Made by a program: the position numbers and the translations under genes. From positions 17,841 to 81,840 of the forward strand of contig CAJTER010000020.1 in NCBI GenBank assembly GCA_910575405.1: DNA of 64,000 bases, given 5' to 3'. Each line of letters begins with the position of its first letter. Positions within the stretch are counted from its first letter, which is position 1. Positions 44,551 through 52,552 of the stretch are shown in pieces. The stretch is from Clostridia bacterium. Its GTDB lineage: Bacteria; Bacillota; Clostridia; Peptostreptococcales; Anaerovoracaceae. The notes beneath the pieces are model-generated. The model was not told the origin of the DNA, searched no databases, and worked only from the letters and a program-made list of their open reading frames with translations.

Positions 44551-46185
44551 TCAGCCCACTGCCGGAAGCGGACAGTCCTTGTAGTTTTTCGCTACTTCCA
44601 TCGCCCTGGCGAACTCATCCCGATACCGAAAGACGATCTCCACCTTTTTGTCCTCATAGATGAGTATTTTATCTACCAGAGCCAGAAGGATGCGGCGGTC
44701 AAGCTCCTGCACATTCTCATACTGTGCGAAAACCTGTACCCATGCCCGGTTCTGGCTGCCCATCGCGGCGGCGTCCTGCTGTTCCCGTTTCAGCCGCTTC
44801 ACGGCCTCCTGCTTCTCCTCGATCAGTCCCCGGTAGTTCTCCCGGAAGTCGGTGTACTCCGCCTTGTTGATGATACCTTCCACGAAGTTCTCATAGAGGC
44901 CCAGCTCCAGCTTTTTGTATCGCTGGATCTCCTCCTCAAGCCGGGTCATCTGCGCCTCATAGCTGAACACCTTGCGGTCCCGCTGGGGGAGGCTGTCTAT
45001 GAAGCGCAGCACCTTATCCAGATGAAGCACCACCTCGATCTGGTCGTGGACGGCGTGGAACACGATCTCCGCCAGCTTTGCCTCGCTGAAGGAGTGGGGG
45101 CTGCATTCGTGGGTGCGCTTGTTGTGGGAGCAGTTGTAGTAGACATACGCCTTGCCCTTCGCCCTCTGCGTCTTGCGGATCATGGTATTCTGACAGTCCC
45201 CGCAGAACAGGTAGCCGGAGAACAGGTCGTGCTTTTCGCTGTCCCTGCCGCACCGCATATCCCGGCGCATCAGCTCCGCCACGGCTTCAAAGTCGGTGCA
45301 GGAGATGATGGGGTCGTGGGCGTTCTCCACCCGCACCCAGTCTGTCTCCTCCTTGGGGCGCGTCACCCGGACTTTATGGTTCGGCGTCCCCCGCCGCCCC
45401 TGGACGAGTACCCCGGTGTAGACGATGTTGGAGAGTATCCGCTTGACGGTCACATACTCCCACTCCGGCCGCTCCTTCGTGCGGAAGGCCGTCTCAAAGT
45501 GTGCGCCCTGCATCCGTTTGTACTCCATCGGCGTGGGGATGCCGCTGGTGTTGAGCCGTCTCGCGATCTTCAGGATGGGGAAACCGTCCTTATACATCCC
45601 GAAGATCAGGGAAACGACATCGGCTGCCGCCTCATCCACCAGCAGGCGGTTCTTATCCTGCGGGGCTTTCCGATACCCGAAGGGGACGAAGCTGCCCACA
45701 TACTCGCCCTTCTTGCGCTTGACCTCCAGGCTGGTGCGTATCTTGATGGAGATGTCGCGGCAGTAGATGTCATTTACCAGGTTTTTGAAAGGAAGGGTGA
45801 TGACATCGGTACTGCTTCCGGGCGCCATGCTGTCGTAGTTGTCGTTGATGGCGATATAGCGGATGCCCATCGCCGGGAATATCTTCTCCAGGTAGTTCCC
45901 GGCGTCGATATAGTTCCGTGAGAACCTGCTCAGGTCCTTGCTGACGGCGCAGTCGATACGCCCGGAACGCATATCCTGGATCATCCTCTGAAAGCCGGGA
46001 CGGTCCGTGTTGCTGCCGGTCTCACCATCGTCGATGTAGGTGTCCACCAGCTCAAGGTCGTCGTGGCCCTCTATGTAAGCCAGACAGATGGCCCGCTGGC
46101 TCTGGATGCTGTTGGATTCCATGCGGTCAGCATCCTCTCTGGATAACCGGGCATAGATGCCGGTCTTATAAATCTTGTCGGACAT
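44551..46185 (-). CDS. Large serine recombinase 1 of the triple cluster
   Basis: 544 residues. The catalytic segment is TGIYARLSREDADRMESNSI, followed by DLSRFSRNYIDAGNYLEKIF, SGIPTPMEYKRMQGAHFE and zinc ribbon FCGDCQNTMIRKTQRAKGKA. The C-terminal coiled coil reads RLEEEIQRYKKLELGLYENF. It is the first of three consecutive recombinases (14-nt gap to the second). The three differ in length and zinc-ribbon spacing, so they are old paralogues, not recent copies. Confidence 0.95.
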   Translation of the reverse strand: MSDKIYKTGIYARLSREDADRMESNSIQSQRAICLAYIEGHDDLELVDTYIDDGETGSNTDRPGFQRMIQDMRSGRIDCAVSKDLSRFSRNYIDAGNYLEKIFPAMGIRYIAINDNYDSMAPGSSTDVITLPFKNLVNDIYCRDISIKIRTSLEVKRKKGEYVGSFVPFGYRKAPQDKNRLLVDEAAADVVSLIFGMYKDGFPILKIARRLNTSGIPTPMEYKRMQGAHFETAFRTKERPEWEYVTVKRILSNIVYTGVLVQGRRGTPNHKVRVTRPKEETDWVRVENAHDPIISCTDFEAVAELMRRDMRCGRDSEKHDLFSGYLFCGDCQNTMIRKTQRAKGKAYVYYNCSHNKRTHECSPHSFSEAKLAEIVFHAVHDQIEVVLHLDKVLRFIDSLPQRDRKVFSYEAQMTRLEEEIQRYKKLELGLYENFVEGIINKAEYTDFRENYRGLIEEKQEAVKRLKREQQDAAAMGSQNRAWVQVFAQYENVQELDRRILLALVDKILIYEDKKVEIVFRYRDEFARAMEVAKNYKDCPLPAVG

Positions 46186-46328
46186 TTTGAACCTCCTTGT
46201 TGTCTCTCAGAAAACCGAAGGCTCTGTCCCGTATGGGAACGGAACACAAAGCCGCAGACCTTGTGATGCAGTTCCTTTTTTTGACCCAAGCACATTGTAG
46301 CGCCGGATCGCCCGGTTTGTTAAGGATG

Positions 46329-46568
46329 TCAGGCCCCGGCAAGGTAAAGGGAGTTGATGCGGTCCTCGATGGTCTCGCCTTTGTCCGCAAAACTCAGCTT
46401 CACGACCACGCCGCCGTCCAGATAGACATAGGGGTTGCCAAGCTGTTCTATCCATGCCCGGATGCGCTCCTCTGTGGATGCCTCCGGGTCAATGCGGACT
46501 GTGCTGCGGTCACGGAGCGTCGATCTATCCACCTTGCGGAGGTCGATGTCTTTCATCGCTTCTGTCAT
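46329..46568 (-). CDS. DUF6870 family small protein
   Basis: 79 residues from the ATG at 46568 (MTEAMKDIDLRKVDRSTLRD), with TTGAGGTG upstream; the 20 codons upstream lie in a terminator-distal leader. The family end VVVKLSFADKGETIEDRINS is present. Members sit just ahead of recombinases in clostridial elements and may regulate or assist them. No activity is known. About 140 bp of leader separates it from the first recombinase. Confidence 0.75.
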   Translation of the reverse strand: MTEAMKDIDLRKVDRSTLRDRSTVRIDPEASTEERIRAWIEQLGNPYVYLDGGVVVKLSFADKGETIEDRINSLYLAGA

Positions 46569-46633
46569 GGCAAAGCACCTCAACTGTTCTGTCCTTTTCA
46601 ACATCTTATGAAAAGGACAAACTTTCATAGAAC

Positions 46634-46671
46634 AGAGAAAAGCGCCCGCACCAAAAGGCAGACGCTTCTCT
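46634..46671 (-). terminator. Intrinsic terminator after the radical SAM gene
   Basis: On the minus strand AGAGAAGCG-TCTGCC / GGTGCGGG-CGCTTTTCTCT forms a bulged stem with a TTTT loop, 30 nt past the stop at 46703. It belongs to the same hairpin family as 47631 and 4668. Confidence 0.7.
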
Positions 46672-46702
46672 CAGATTTTCAAAACTCTCTTGGCAAGGTG
46701 TC

Positions 46703-47608
46703 TTATCCATCCCTGCCCAGTTTCTTCACCGGCTCATAGTCTGCAAAATGCTCCACGGTGCGGAAAATCCTCTTGTTGTTCACCCACCGTTGGAGATGCC
46801 GGGTGATGGGCGGCGCCGTGGGCCGCTCATAGATCATGACATAAGGGTCAAATCCCATACGGCGCAGGGTGTCCACCCGGTAAAGGTCCTGCTCATGGGT
46901 GCTGTTGTAATTCGTCAGCACATAGACCCGTTTGCGCCGGAAGTCCCTGATCTTGGACAGCTCTGAAAACCGCTGAAAACAGCTGGTCAGGTCAGCATTG
47001 GGGTCATCCCATGCAAAATGGATAGTTTTTGTACGGACCCTGTTCAGGAGCGCCGCGTTGTCCGGCGTGATAAGGCGGATGTCCAATCCCTGGGAGAAGT
47101 CCACCCATGAACGGCTGTCGGCAAGCTGTTCGATCAGCCGCTCATGACCGGGACAGGCAAGCAGATTGGCGTCCATCAGTTTTATCTCCCTCTGGCCGTC
47201 CCAGAACTCTGAGAGGTCGGCGGTGTGGACGCTCTTGTCCCCCTCCTTGCCGGAGACTATGCAGAAGCCGCAGCGATTGGGACAGCCCCTTGTGAGAAAG
47301 CCATAGGCTGTGTCCGGGAACTGCGGATAGAGGCCATAGTCGGGGCGGGTATGCTCCACGGCATCCGGCAGATTTTGCCCCGGACCGTAGCCAGTGCCAC
47401 CGCAGATCAGTTTGTCGGCGTTGGTGACGGTGATCCTGTCCTTGGAGTAGGTATCCGTGAACACCCGGCTCTTGTAAACGAGGTCATACCGCCCCTCTGG
47501 GGACCACCACTCCACATCGGCCCCCTGGGCCTTGTGGTAGGCGGACAGCTTCATCAGGCACAGGTTCGGCCATCGGTGCCCGTCCACATCAATAAGCCCG
47601 ATCTTCAA
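46703..47608 (-). CDS. Phage/ICE-type radical SAM protein
   Basis: 301 residues. It opens MKIGLIDVDGHRWPNLCLMK and SAYHKAQGADVEWWSPEG, a Rossmann-like N-terminus resembling a B12-binding fold. The canonical C-x3-C-x2-C motif is in RGCPNRCGFCIVSGKEGDKS near residue 115. KLMDANLLACPGHERLIEQL and RKRVYVLTNYNSTHEQDLYR follow. This family is frequent in Firmicute phages and integrative elements beside ParB-like genes; its substrate is unknown. Modification of DNA, RNA or a protein are all possible. Confidence 0.82.
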   Translation of the reverse strand: MKIGLIDVDGHRWPNLCLMKLSAYHKAQGADVEWWSPEGRYDLVYKSRVFTDTYSKDRITVTNADKLICGGTGYGPGQNLPDAVEHTRPDYGLYPQFPDTAYGFLTRGCPNRCGFCIVSGKEGDKSVHTADLSEFWDGQREIKLMDANLLACPGHERLIEQLADSRSWVDFSQGLDIRLITPDNAALLNRVRTKTIHFAWDDPNADLTSCFQRFSELSKIRDFRRKRVYVLTNYNSTHEQDLYRVDTLRRMGFDPYVMIYERPTAPPITRHLQRWVNNKRIFRTVEHFADYEPVKKLGRDG

Positions 47609-47630
47609 AAGCCCACCTCCTTGCGGGATA

Positions 47631-47662
47631 GAGAAAAGCGCCCACCCAGAAAGGCGGACGCT
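47631..47662 (-). terminator. Intrinsic terminator after the DUF6551 gene
   Basis: On the minus strand AGCGTCCGCC pairs over ten positions with GGTGGGCGCT, followed by TTTCTC, 14 nt past the stop at 47676. Confidence 0.75.
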
Positions 47663-47675
47663 CCCATCAAATGTC

Positions 47676-48455
47676 TCAAAACTTCATCGGCAGGGCGGTC
47701 TTTGCGCTGGAGCCGTTGTAGATGCGGTACACCTGGTACAGATACCGCTTGTATCCGGGCAGGCTCGTCATGGCCCGGCCCTCCCGGAAGATCACCACCG
47801 GGTCTACCTGGCGCAGCCGCGTCACCAGCCGTTTGCGGCTGTACTCCCCGTGATAGAGGTCTACGAACTCCACCACGCCCTGCACCGTCTCAGCCCGGAG
47901 GGAATCTGGGTCGCCCTTCCAGGCGTCCACGATGGCTTGCATCGCCTCCCGGTACACCCCGCACCCGACCTTCTGGAACAGGCCGAAAGCGGTGCTGATG
48001 CAGGCCAGCCGCTTCGCACCCCTGGTCTGCTTGTAGTCCACATAGAGGCCCACAGCTTCTGTTGCTTTCAGGAACGCCATAGTGTCCTCATCGCCGCCGT
48101 AGACCAGCGCCCGGAACTTCGCCCCGGCGGTCAGGCTGGCGGACGCGCCCGTCTGCTGGGCGAACAGCAGCGCCTCATCGCTCTCGGTCAGGCCGTAGAA
48201 CACCTTGCAGCGGATGGACAGGTCCCGCCCACCATTGAGCAGTTTCTGGGCGGCGATGGTGTGCTGGCCATCGAACACATAGTAGCGGCCGTCCCGGCAG
48301 CTCACCTTCGGCTCGTTGGCGATGCGCTCATCGAACTCGGCGGCGATCCTGCGGACCCGGTCCTCGTTCAGTTCACGCTGATAAGTAGTGCGGGGTATCT
48401 TCAGCTCTGCGCTGTTGATGGGAAGCTCCCGGCAAAAAAGGTCCTTGCTGTTCAT
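47676..48455 (-). CDS. DUF6551 family ParB-like protein
   Basis: 259 residues. The ParB/Srx-like core is seen in ELKIPRTTYQRELNEDRVRR, then YYVFDGQHTIAAQKLLNGG near residue 70, where D-G-Q-H resembles the DGQHR/DndB-type motif. The rest is helical. ParB-fold proteins of this type can hydrolyse nucleotides or bind DNA. It overlaps the upstream ParB-like gene by 4 nt and so is made together with it. Confidence 0.78.
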   Translation of the reverse strand: MNSKDLFCRELPINSAELKIPRTTYQRELNEDRVRRIAAEFDERIANEPKVSCRDGRYYVFDGQHTIAAQKLLNGGRDLSIRCKVFYGLTESDEALLFAQQTGASASLTAGAKFRALVYGGDEDTMAFLKATEAVGLYVDYKQTRGAKRLACISTAFGLFQKVGCGVYREAMQAIVDAWKGDPDSLRAETVQGVVEFVDLYHGEYSRKRLVTRLRQVDPVVIFREGRAMTSLPGYKRYLYQVYRIYNGSSAKTALPMKF

Positions 48456-49393
48456 TCTGTGCGTCCTCCTTCGATGTCTGCGATATACTGCTTCATTTTC
48501 TGCATGATCTGGATGAGTTCCTGCCTGTAATGGCCGTCCGACAAAAGCCGTGGATATTCCTGAAAGATGCGGTCAAAAAGCTCCATGAACGAGACGATCT
48601 CGCCATCCAGGGAACAGAGTACATTCTCCTCGGTGCTGGGGGCCTTGTCCCGCTCCATCTCAGCCGATATTTCCGCGATCCTCTGCATCTCGGCCTTCCT
48701 GGAAGTGGTCGGCGGGGCTTTGTGGTAGGCAGGCCGGGGCTTTTTGCCTTTATCATCCTTGGATTTCTTCAAATCGGCGGCCAGTCTGAGGCGCTCTTCC
48801 GGGTCAGCTTTTGCAACAGCGGCTACTGCCGATGCTGTCGGCTTGATTGTGCCTGTGAGTATTTCCTGCTTGATACCGGGCAGGGCTTCTTCGGCGGCAT
48901 CCACACCTTTAGCAAAAGTCCCTGCCTCCCTCACATAACTTGCGGAAGTGTTTGTTTCTTTTGCAATGCGGGATTGTGTAACATGGCGGCTATTCTGGTG
49001 CGGACATTTTTTGTCCGCACCACTTTCGTCAGATAAAGTGTGCTGGTTTCCATGAAAGGCATCCGCCTGTTTCTCTGCCTCATACCGCTGCCCGATCAGA
49101 TATTTCTTCTGCTGGGGCGTCAGGTTCCGCCTGCCAAGCTGGTGTTTGCATATCCACGAAATTGCTTCGTAGCGGTTGGCAAAAGACACCTTGTGGACCG
49201 CATAGGTCAGCTCCGGGTGCTTCTGGATGATCTCATAGCGGTTGTGGCCGTCCAGGATCGTGCCGTCCCAGACGATGAGGGGCGAAAAGACCGCCCCATC
49301 CGATAGGATGTTTTCCTCCAGCAGGGAGAACTCGTCCTCCGTCAGCGGCGGTATCTTGTCCCGGAACTCCGGGTCGATGATGAGCTTGTCCAT
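48452..49393 (-). CDS. ParB N-terminal domain protein
   Basis: 313 residues. The ParB nuclease-like domain is marked by FSPLIVWDGTILDGHNRYEI near residue 40. An ISWICKHQLGRRNLTPQQKK segment follows, then an HTH-like part (SRIAKETNTSASYVREAGTF). The Lys-rich middle leads to a C-terminal helical domain. It may act in element maintenance or gene control rather than true partition, since no ParA is visible. The start ATG shares one base with the MazF stop (TGATG). Confidence 0.85.
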   Translation of the reverse strand: MDKLIIDPEFRDKIPPLTEDEFSLLEENILSDGAVFSPLIVWDGTILDGHNRYEIIQKHPELTYAVHKVSFANRYEAISWICKHQLGRRNLTPQQKKYLIGQRYEAEKQADAFHGNQHTLSDESGADKKCPHQNSRHVTQSRIAKETNTSASYVREAGTFAKGVDAAEEALPGIKQEILTGTIKPTASAVAAVAKADPEERLRLAADLKKSKDDKGKKPRPAYHKAPPTTSRKAEMQRIAEISAEMERDKAPSTEENVLCSLDGEIVSFMELFDRIFQEYPRLLSDGHYRQELIQIMQKMKQYIADIEGGRTE

Positions 49394-49773
49394 CAGGATG
49401 CCTCCATTCCCGCAACAGGAGCGTAGTCCTTATCAAGCCCGACACTCACCAGGAGGGCGGCATTGACCCGCATCATCTGCTCTTTGGTAAGCCTGCCCAC
49501 ATAGCCACACACCCGCCGCTTGTCGATGGTGCGGATGACCTCCGACATAAAGAGGGACGGGGTAAGCCCCTCAGCATCATCCAGCACCACATGGGTCGGC
49601 TGGGAGGGTTTCTTAAAGGTCCTGATCACAATGATGGTCGGGGAGTGATAGTTGCCCGTGTCATTCTGGATGACCAGCACCGGGCGGATGCCTCCCTGCT
49701 CATGACCGATCACCGGGTTCAAGTCGGCGTAATAGACCTCGCCGCGGTGGAAATCGTGAAAATTACGGTCCAT
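49393..49773 (-). CDS. MazF/PemK-type endoribonuclease toxin
   Basis: 126 residues from the ATG at 49773 with GAAGGAGG upstream; the longer frame from 49875 crosses a hairpin. The PemK fold is recognised from FHRGEVYYADLNPVIGHEQG, GIRPVLVIQNDTGNYHSPTI with the catalytic R-P, and SFxxSEVIRTIDKRR in the form MSEVIRTIDKRRV. It cleaves mRNA at short motifs. No MazE-like antitoxin gene precedes it; the ParB-like gene begins at its stop. Either the partner protein is unconventional or the toxin is restrained another way. Confidence 0.88.
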   Translation of the reverse strand: MDRNFHDFHRGEVYYADLNPVIGHEQGGIRPVLVIQNDTGNYHSPTIIVIRTFKKPSQPTHVVLDDAEGLTPSLFMSEVIRTIDKRRVCGYVGRLTKEQMMRVNAALLVSVGLDKDYAPVAGMEAS

Positions 49774-49803
49774 ATGGATACCTCCTTCTTCTGGTATGTA
49801 AAT

Positions 49804-50136
49804 GGGCGGCCCAATACGGTAAGCACCGCATCCAGACCGCCCACAAAATTTCATAAAGCGTGTTTTTGATCCCAATTTGTCCTCGACACCCCGGAACCGT
49901 GGGAATCATCAGGCTCGTCAGCTTGCGAAGCTGCTCTCATAGGCGTCTAACCTCCCCGCCTTCTTTGTGGCCGGGCCGCGAGTTACGGAAGTATCATTAT
50001 CGCTGTCTGTTGTCATCGCCGGGCCAAGAGCAACTTGGCATTTTCAGTCGGATGGATCGCTCCTCCCGGAACCGGGGATCGTGGCGCTCCGCTGGACAGG
50101 CTATTCCAGACAGTAACGTGGTCCTGTTTCCAGGAC
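49804..50136 (-). ncRNA. Candidate structured leader or small RNA upstream of the MazF gene
   Basis: On the minus strand this 330-nt stretch has no gene but several exact short stems: GTCCTG-GAAA-CAGGAC (50121-50136, a GNRA loop), CCCGG-TT-CCGGG (50065-50076), CAGCTT-CGC-AAGCTG (49919-49933) and GGGCGG...CCGCCC enclosing CGGT/ACCG (49804-49842), the last just before the MazF ribosome site. No known RNA family is recognised. Confidence 0.4.
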
Positions 50137-50269
50137 TTCCTGATGACTGGATATTCAGTTTTCAAAGTTCCGCCAGCCAGGTCGCCCCGGCTGATGGTTC
50201 CAGTTTAGTAGAAAACGGGTGATATTCTTATGGCGCAGGAGTACCAGCCGCTGGTCTTGTTCCGACCAG

Positions 50270-50554
50270 TCACATATCTCTCCGCAAATCCTCCAGGGTT
50301 TGGATAATGGCATCCAGCCGCGCCCGCACCTCGCTGTCCGAAACTTTCCCAAGTACCAGGTAGTCGAGGCTGGCGTTAAAAAAAGAAGCAAAATCAAGCA
50401 GGATGTCCAGCGAACAGCCGCGCTTGCCGGTCTCGATCTTTGCCAGATGGACGGTGCTGACATTCAGCCGCTCCGCCAACTGCTCCTGTGTCAGCCCCTT
50501 TTCCCTGCGGAGCTTCTGGATGCGTCTGCCGATCTCCAAAGTGTCATAGATCAT
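50270..50554 (-). CDS. XRE family helix-turn-helix regulator
   Basis: 94 residues from the ATG at 50554. The Cro/C1 domain is IGRRIQKLRREKGLTQEQLA, ERLNVSTVHLAKIETGKRGC (residues 8-47). A short C-terminal helix (SEVRARLDAIIQTLEDLRRD) probably dimerises. Its ribosome site AAAGGA lies inside the 3' arm of a strong hairpin ending at the start codon, so translation should be controlled or weak. It is upstream of the MazF-ParB operon and a likely regulator of it. Confidence 0.88.
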   Translation of the reverse strand: MIYDTLEIGRRIQKLRREKGLTQEQLAERLNVSTVHLAKIETGKRGCSLDILLDFASFFNASLDYLVLGKVSDSEVRARLDAIIQTLEDLRRDM

Positions 50555-50593
50555 AAAAAGTCCTTTCCCGGACACAGCGGGGAAGGACTTTTT
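50555..50593 (-). promoter_or_regulatory. Hairpin enclosing the ribosome site of the XRE gene
   Basis: On the minus strand AAAAAGTCCTTCCC pairs with GGGAAAGGACTTTTT (one bulged A) and the ATG follows at once. The 3' arm holds AAAGGA. It could hide the ribosome site or act as a terminator that must be read through. Confidence 0.65.
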
Positions 50594-51117
50594 GTGTGGT
50601 CCAAGCTGTCTCCCTGCCGTGTGCGCCGGCCTGGAAGCTGCACTCTGACAAGGGAAATCTGACAGACCCTTATGTATGAAAAAAGAGGGGGCCATGTACG
50701 GAAATGCACATGACCCTGTAAACGTCTGACAGCACAGGAAAGCATGGCATTTCCTACGGCTGCCCACCCATGCGCCCTTGTCCGGCACTGATGGACCGCC
50801 ATAATGAGATACCCTTGCCCTAATGCATATCAGGCACGATATTTTTTGAGGATAGGCTGTGCAGCCCGTCCTTATATGCCTATTCTATCCGGCATCCTTC
50901 TGAAAGGACAGGCCAGACAATGGCACCCTTGATGGCGCATAGATTTGAGAAAAATCGTTGGTATTTGGGCTTTTACAGGCTTGATCGCTCCATATCCAGG
51001 TTCCCAACAACCGCTTGGATCGACCATCAGGCTGAATGACAGGTATGGCACTGTGACATATCATGGCACCTTCTATCCCGAAAAATTTTCTGGCGGTGTC
51101 TCCATAAACCGTCATAC
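50594..51117. other. Gene-free interval between SLOG and XRE genes
   Basis: About 520 bp. The frames found here have no family resemblance and no ribosome sites. I see no repeat larger than chance. Part must be the XRE promoter; the remainder is unexplained. Confidence 0.5.
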
Positions 51118-51147
51118 AAAAAAGAGCGCCCACCACACGGTGAGCGC
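51118..51147 (-). terminator. Intrinsic terminator after the SLOG gene
   Basis: On the minus strand GCGCTCACC pairs with GGTGGGCGC around GTGT, followed by a T-run. Confidence 0.85.
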
Positions 51148-51172
51148 ATCAGGGGAAGCATTCCATTCGTTA

Positions 51173-51673
51173 CTATCTTTTCAGATGGTCTGGCACAACG
51201 ATCTCCCCCACCGGGATTTCCCTCAGTTCCTTTTTCAGCACATGAGTAAATCGGATAGTTCCGGCAGTGCCGCCCTTTTCCCTGCCATCGTAGACGGCGA
51301 TCACCCGGTCGGAGTGTTCCACCATGTAGCGGTTTCGGTGGGAGTAAACGCTGGGCTGGTACTCCTCTCGGATGACAACGATGTCCGCACAAGATTCCAG
51401 CATCTCATAGGTCCGCTTCTTCTGCCGCAGACTATCGAGCCGCTTCTGGTAGGGGATCACGGCTATAAGCTCCAGCGCCAGGTTTGACTTCTTCATTTCC
51501 AGTACGGTCTCAGCAAAATACTGATCCACACCCTCGGCAAAGCCGCTCATAAAGCAAGTAAAACCGTCAGTGACCGCTTTCTCGACTTCCTTCCGCAGAG
51601 CCGCCTTAACACGGTTGATCTCCTTTTGGGGCAAATCCCTGTGTCCTGTAACACAACAAGTCTTTTTCTGCAT
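51173..51673 (-). CDS. SLOG family (DUF1273-like) protein
   Basis: 166 residues. It opens KTCCVTGHRDLPQKEINRVK, with a nucleotide-fold FTCFMSGFAEGVDQYFAETV (the S-G-x-A-x-G-x-D pattern of SLOG domains) and VIPYQKRLDSLRQKKRTYEM. The end is YMVEHSDRVIAVYDGREKGG. SLOG proteins bind nucleotide-derived signals and often sit in defence or stress loci. It is transcribed alone, divergent from an XRE gene. Confidence 0.85.
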   Translation of the reverse strand: MQKKTCCVTGHRDLPQKEINRVKAALRKEVEKAVTDGFTCFMSGFAEGVDQYFAETVLEMKKSNLALELIAVIPYQKRLDSLRQKKRTYEMLESCADIVVIREEYQPSVYSHRNRYMVEHSDRVIAVYDGREKGGTAGTIRFTHVLKKELREIPVGEIVVPDHLKR

Positions 51674-51924
51674 CTGTCTTTCCTCCGTTTGATATTGATT
51701 GTTCGGCTACTGCCTGCTGTATAGTGTGGTTCTGTACCAACATACCCGGCCACCGCTCCAACGGTCAAGGATGTCGCAGGATAGCGCCTTGAAATAGATA
51801 AAACCTTTCACATATGCCAATAATAGTAGATATAATTTAGCAAGTCAATGATAATACCCTTTTTCAATTTGTGAATATATCAATTGCATAAGGTACAATC
51901 TAATACAAGGCGGAGGTGAGGGCG

Positions 51925-52239
51925 ATGTATGAAGATTTTCTCCCGGAGCGGCTGGCAAGACTGAGGACACAAAAGGGCGTATCTGCCCGCGATATGTCCC
52001 TGTCGCTGGGACAGGCGAACAACTATATCAACAACATCGAAAACAAGAAGTCCCTGCCCTCCATGCAGGCTTTCTTCTACATCTGCGAGTATTTGGATGT
52101 GACGCCCCAGGAATTTTTTGATGAGGGGAACGCCCACCCGGAAGCACTCCAGGCATTTATTACGGAGGCAAAAAAGCTGGACTCCGAATCGCTGGAATAC
52201 ATCCTCGGTATCATGAAAAAGCTGAATAATACAAAATGA
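51925..52239 (+). CDS. XRE family helix-turn-helix regulator
   Basis: 104 residues from the ATG at 51925 (MYEDFLPERLARLRTQKGVS), with GGAGGTG upstream. The helix-turn-helix is SARDMSLSLGQANNYINNIE then NKKSLPSMQAFFYICEYLDV. A C-terminal helix follows (SESLEYILGIMKKLNN). It is divergent from the SLOG gene across 250 bp and ends in a strong bidirectional terminator. Confidence 0.9.
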   Translation: MYEDFLPERLARLRTQKGVSARDMSLSLGQANNYINNIENKKSLPSMQAFFYICEYLDVTPQEFFDEGNAHPEALQAFITEAKKLDSESLEYILGIMKKLNNTK

Positions 52240-52270
52240 AGCGGCCAAGCGACTGGCCGCTTCATTTTGT
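52231..52270. terminator. Bidirectional terminator after the XRE gene
   Basis: ACAAAATGAAGCGGCCA and its exact inverse TGGCCGCTTCATTTTGT flank a 6-nt loop. Confidence 0.9.
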
Positions 52271-52385
52271 ATTGTACCCGGTGATAATCAGGATATGTCC
52301 TGCTCCTATACTGGTGATAATCCAAGAAATATCCAAGGAATTACAAACGGGCATAGCCTGCAGGTGGCAGCTTTGCCCGTTAATT

Positions 52386-52426
52386 ATGCTCCTGTGCTAC
52401 AACATGGAGGTTGAACAGACATCCAT
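52386..52426 (-). pseudogene. Remnant of an HxlR gene 3' end
   Basis: About 40 bp here match the 3' end of the intact HxlR gene (53631-53670), sharing GCTACAACATGGAG and flanking bases with a few indels. The remainder of that gene copy is missing, and the shared control element follows 20 bp later. Confidence 0.6.
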
Positions 52427-52446
52427 GTTACATAGCGTAGTGATCT

Positions 52447-52497
52447 GGAAAAGGACTTACTTTTTGGGAAGTACCTACCGAAAAAGTGCAATCTTGC
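52447..52497 (+). promoter_or_regulatory. Control element copy 1, upstream of the radical SAM gene
   Basis: This 51-bp stretch matches 54021-54071 at 46 positions, including GGAAAAGGACTTAC, AGTACC and AAAAAGTGCAATCTTGC. It ends 55 nt before the radical SAM start. As its twin lies beside the HxlR gene, it is a likely HxlR binding site and promoter. Confidence 0.7.
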
Positions 52498-52552
52498 TCT
52501 CATTTTTATAGGATGGTATCTTTATTGTGATTACAAAGAAAGGATGCCTCAT

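Noticed and set aside
44290..45921. 543-codon plus-strand frame across two recombinase genes
   Set aside because: It lies antisense to two clear serine recombinases, and its residue composition mirrors their codons. No family resemblance or ribosome site.
50551..50802. 83-codon minus-strand frame and the N-terminal extension of the XRE frame
   Set aside because: Both cross the strong hairpin at 50555; the XRE start at 50554 with its own ribosome site explains the coding part.
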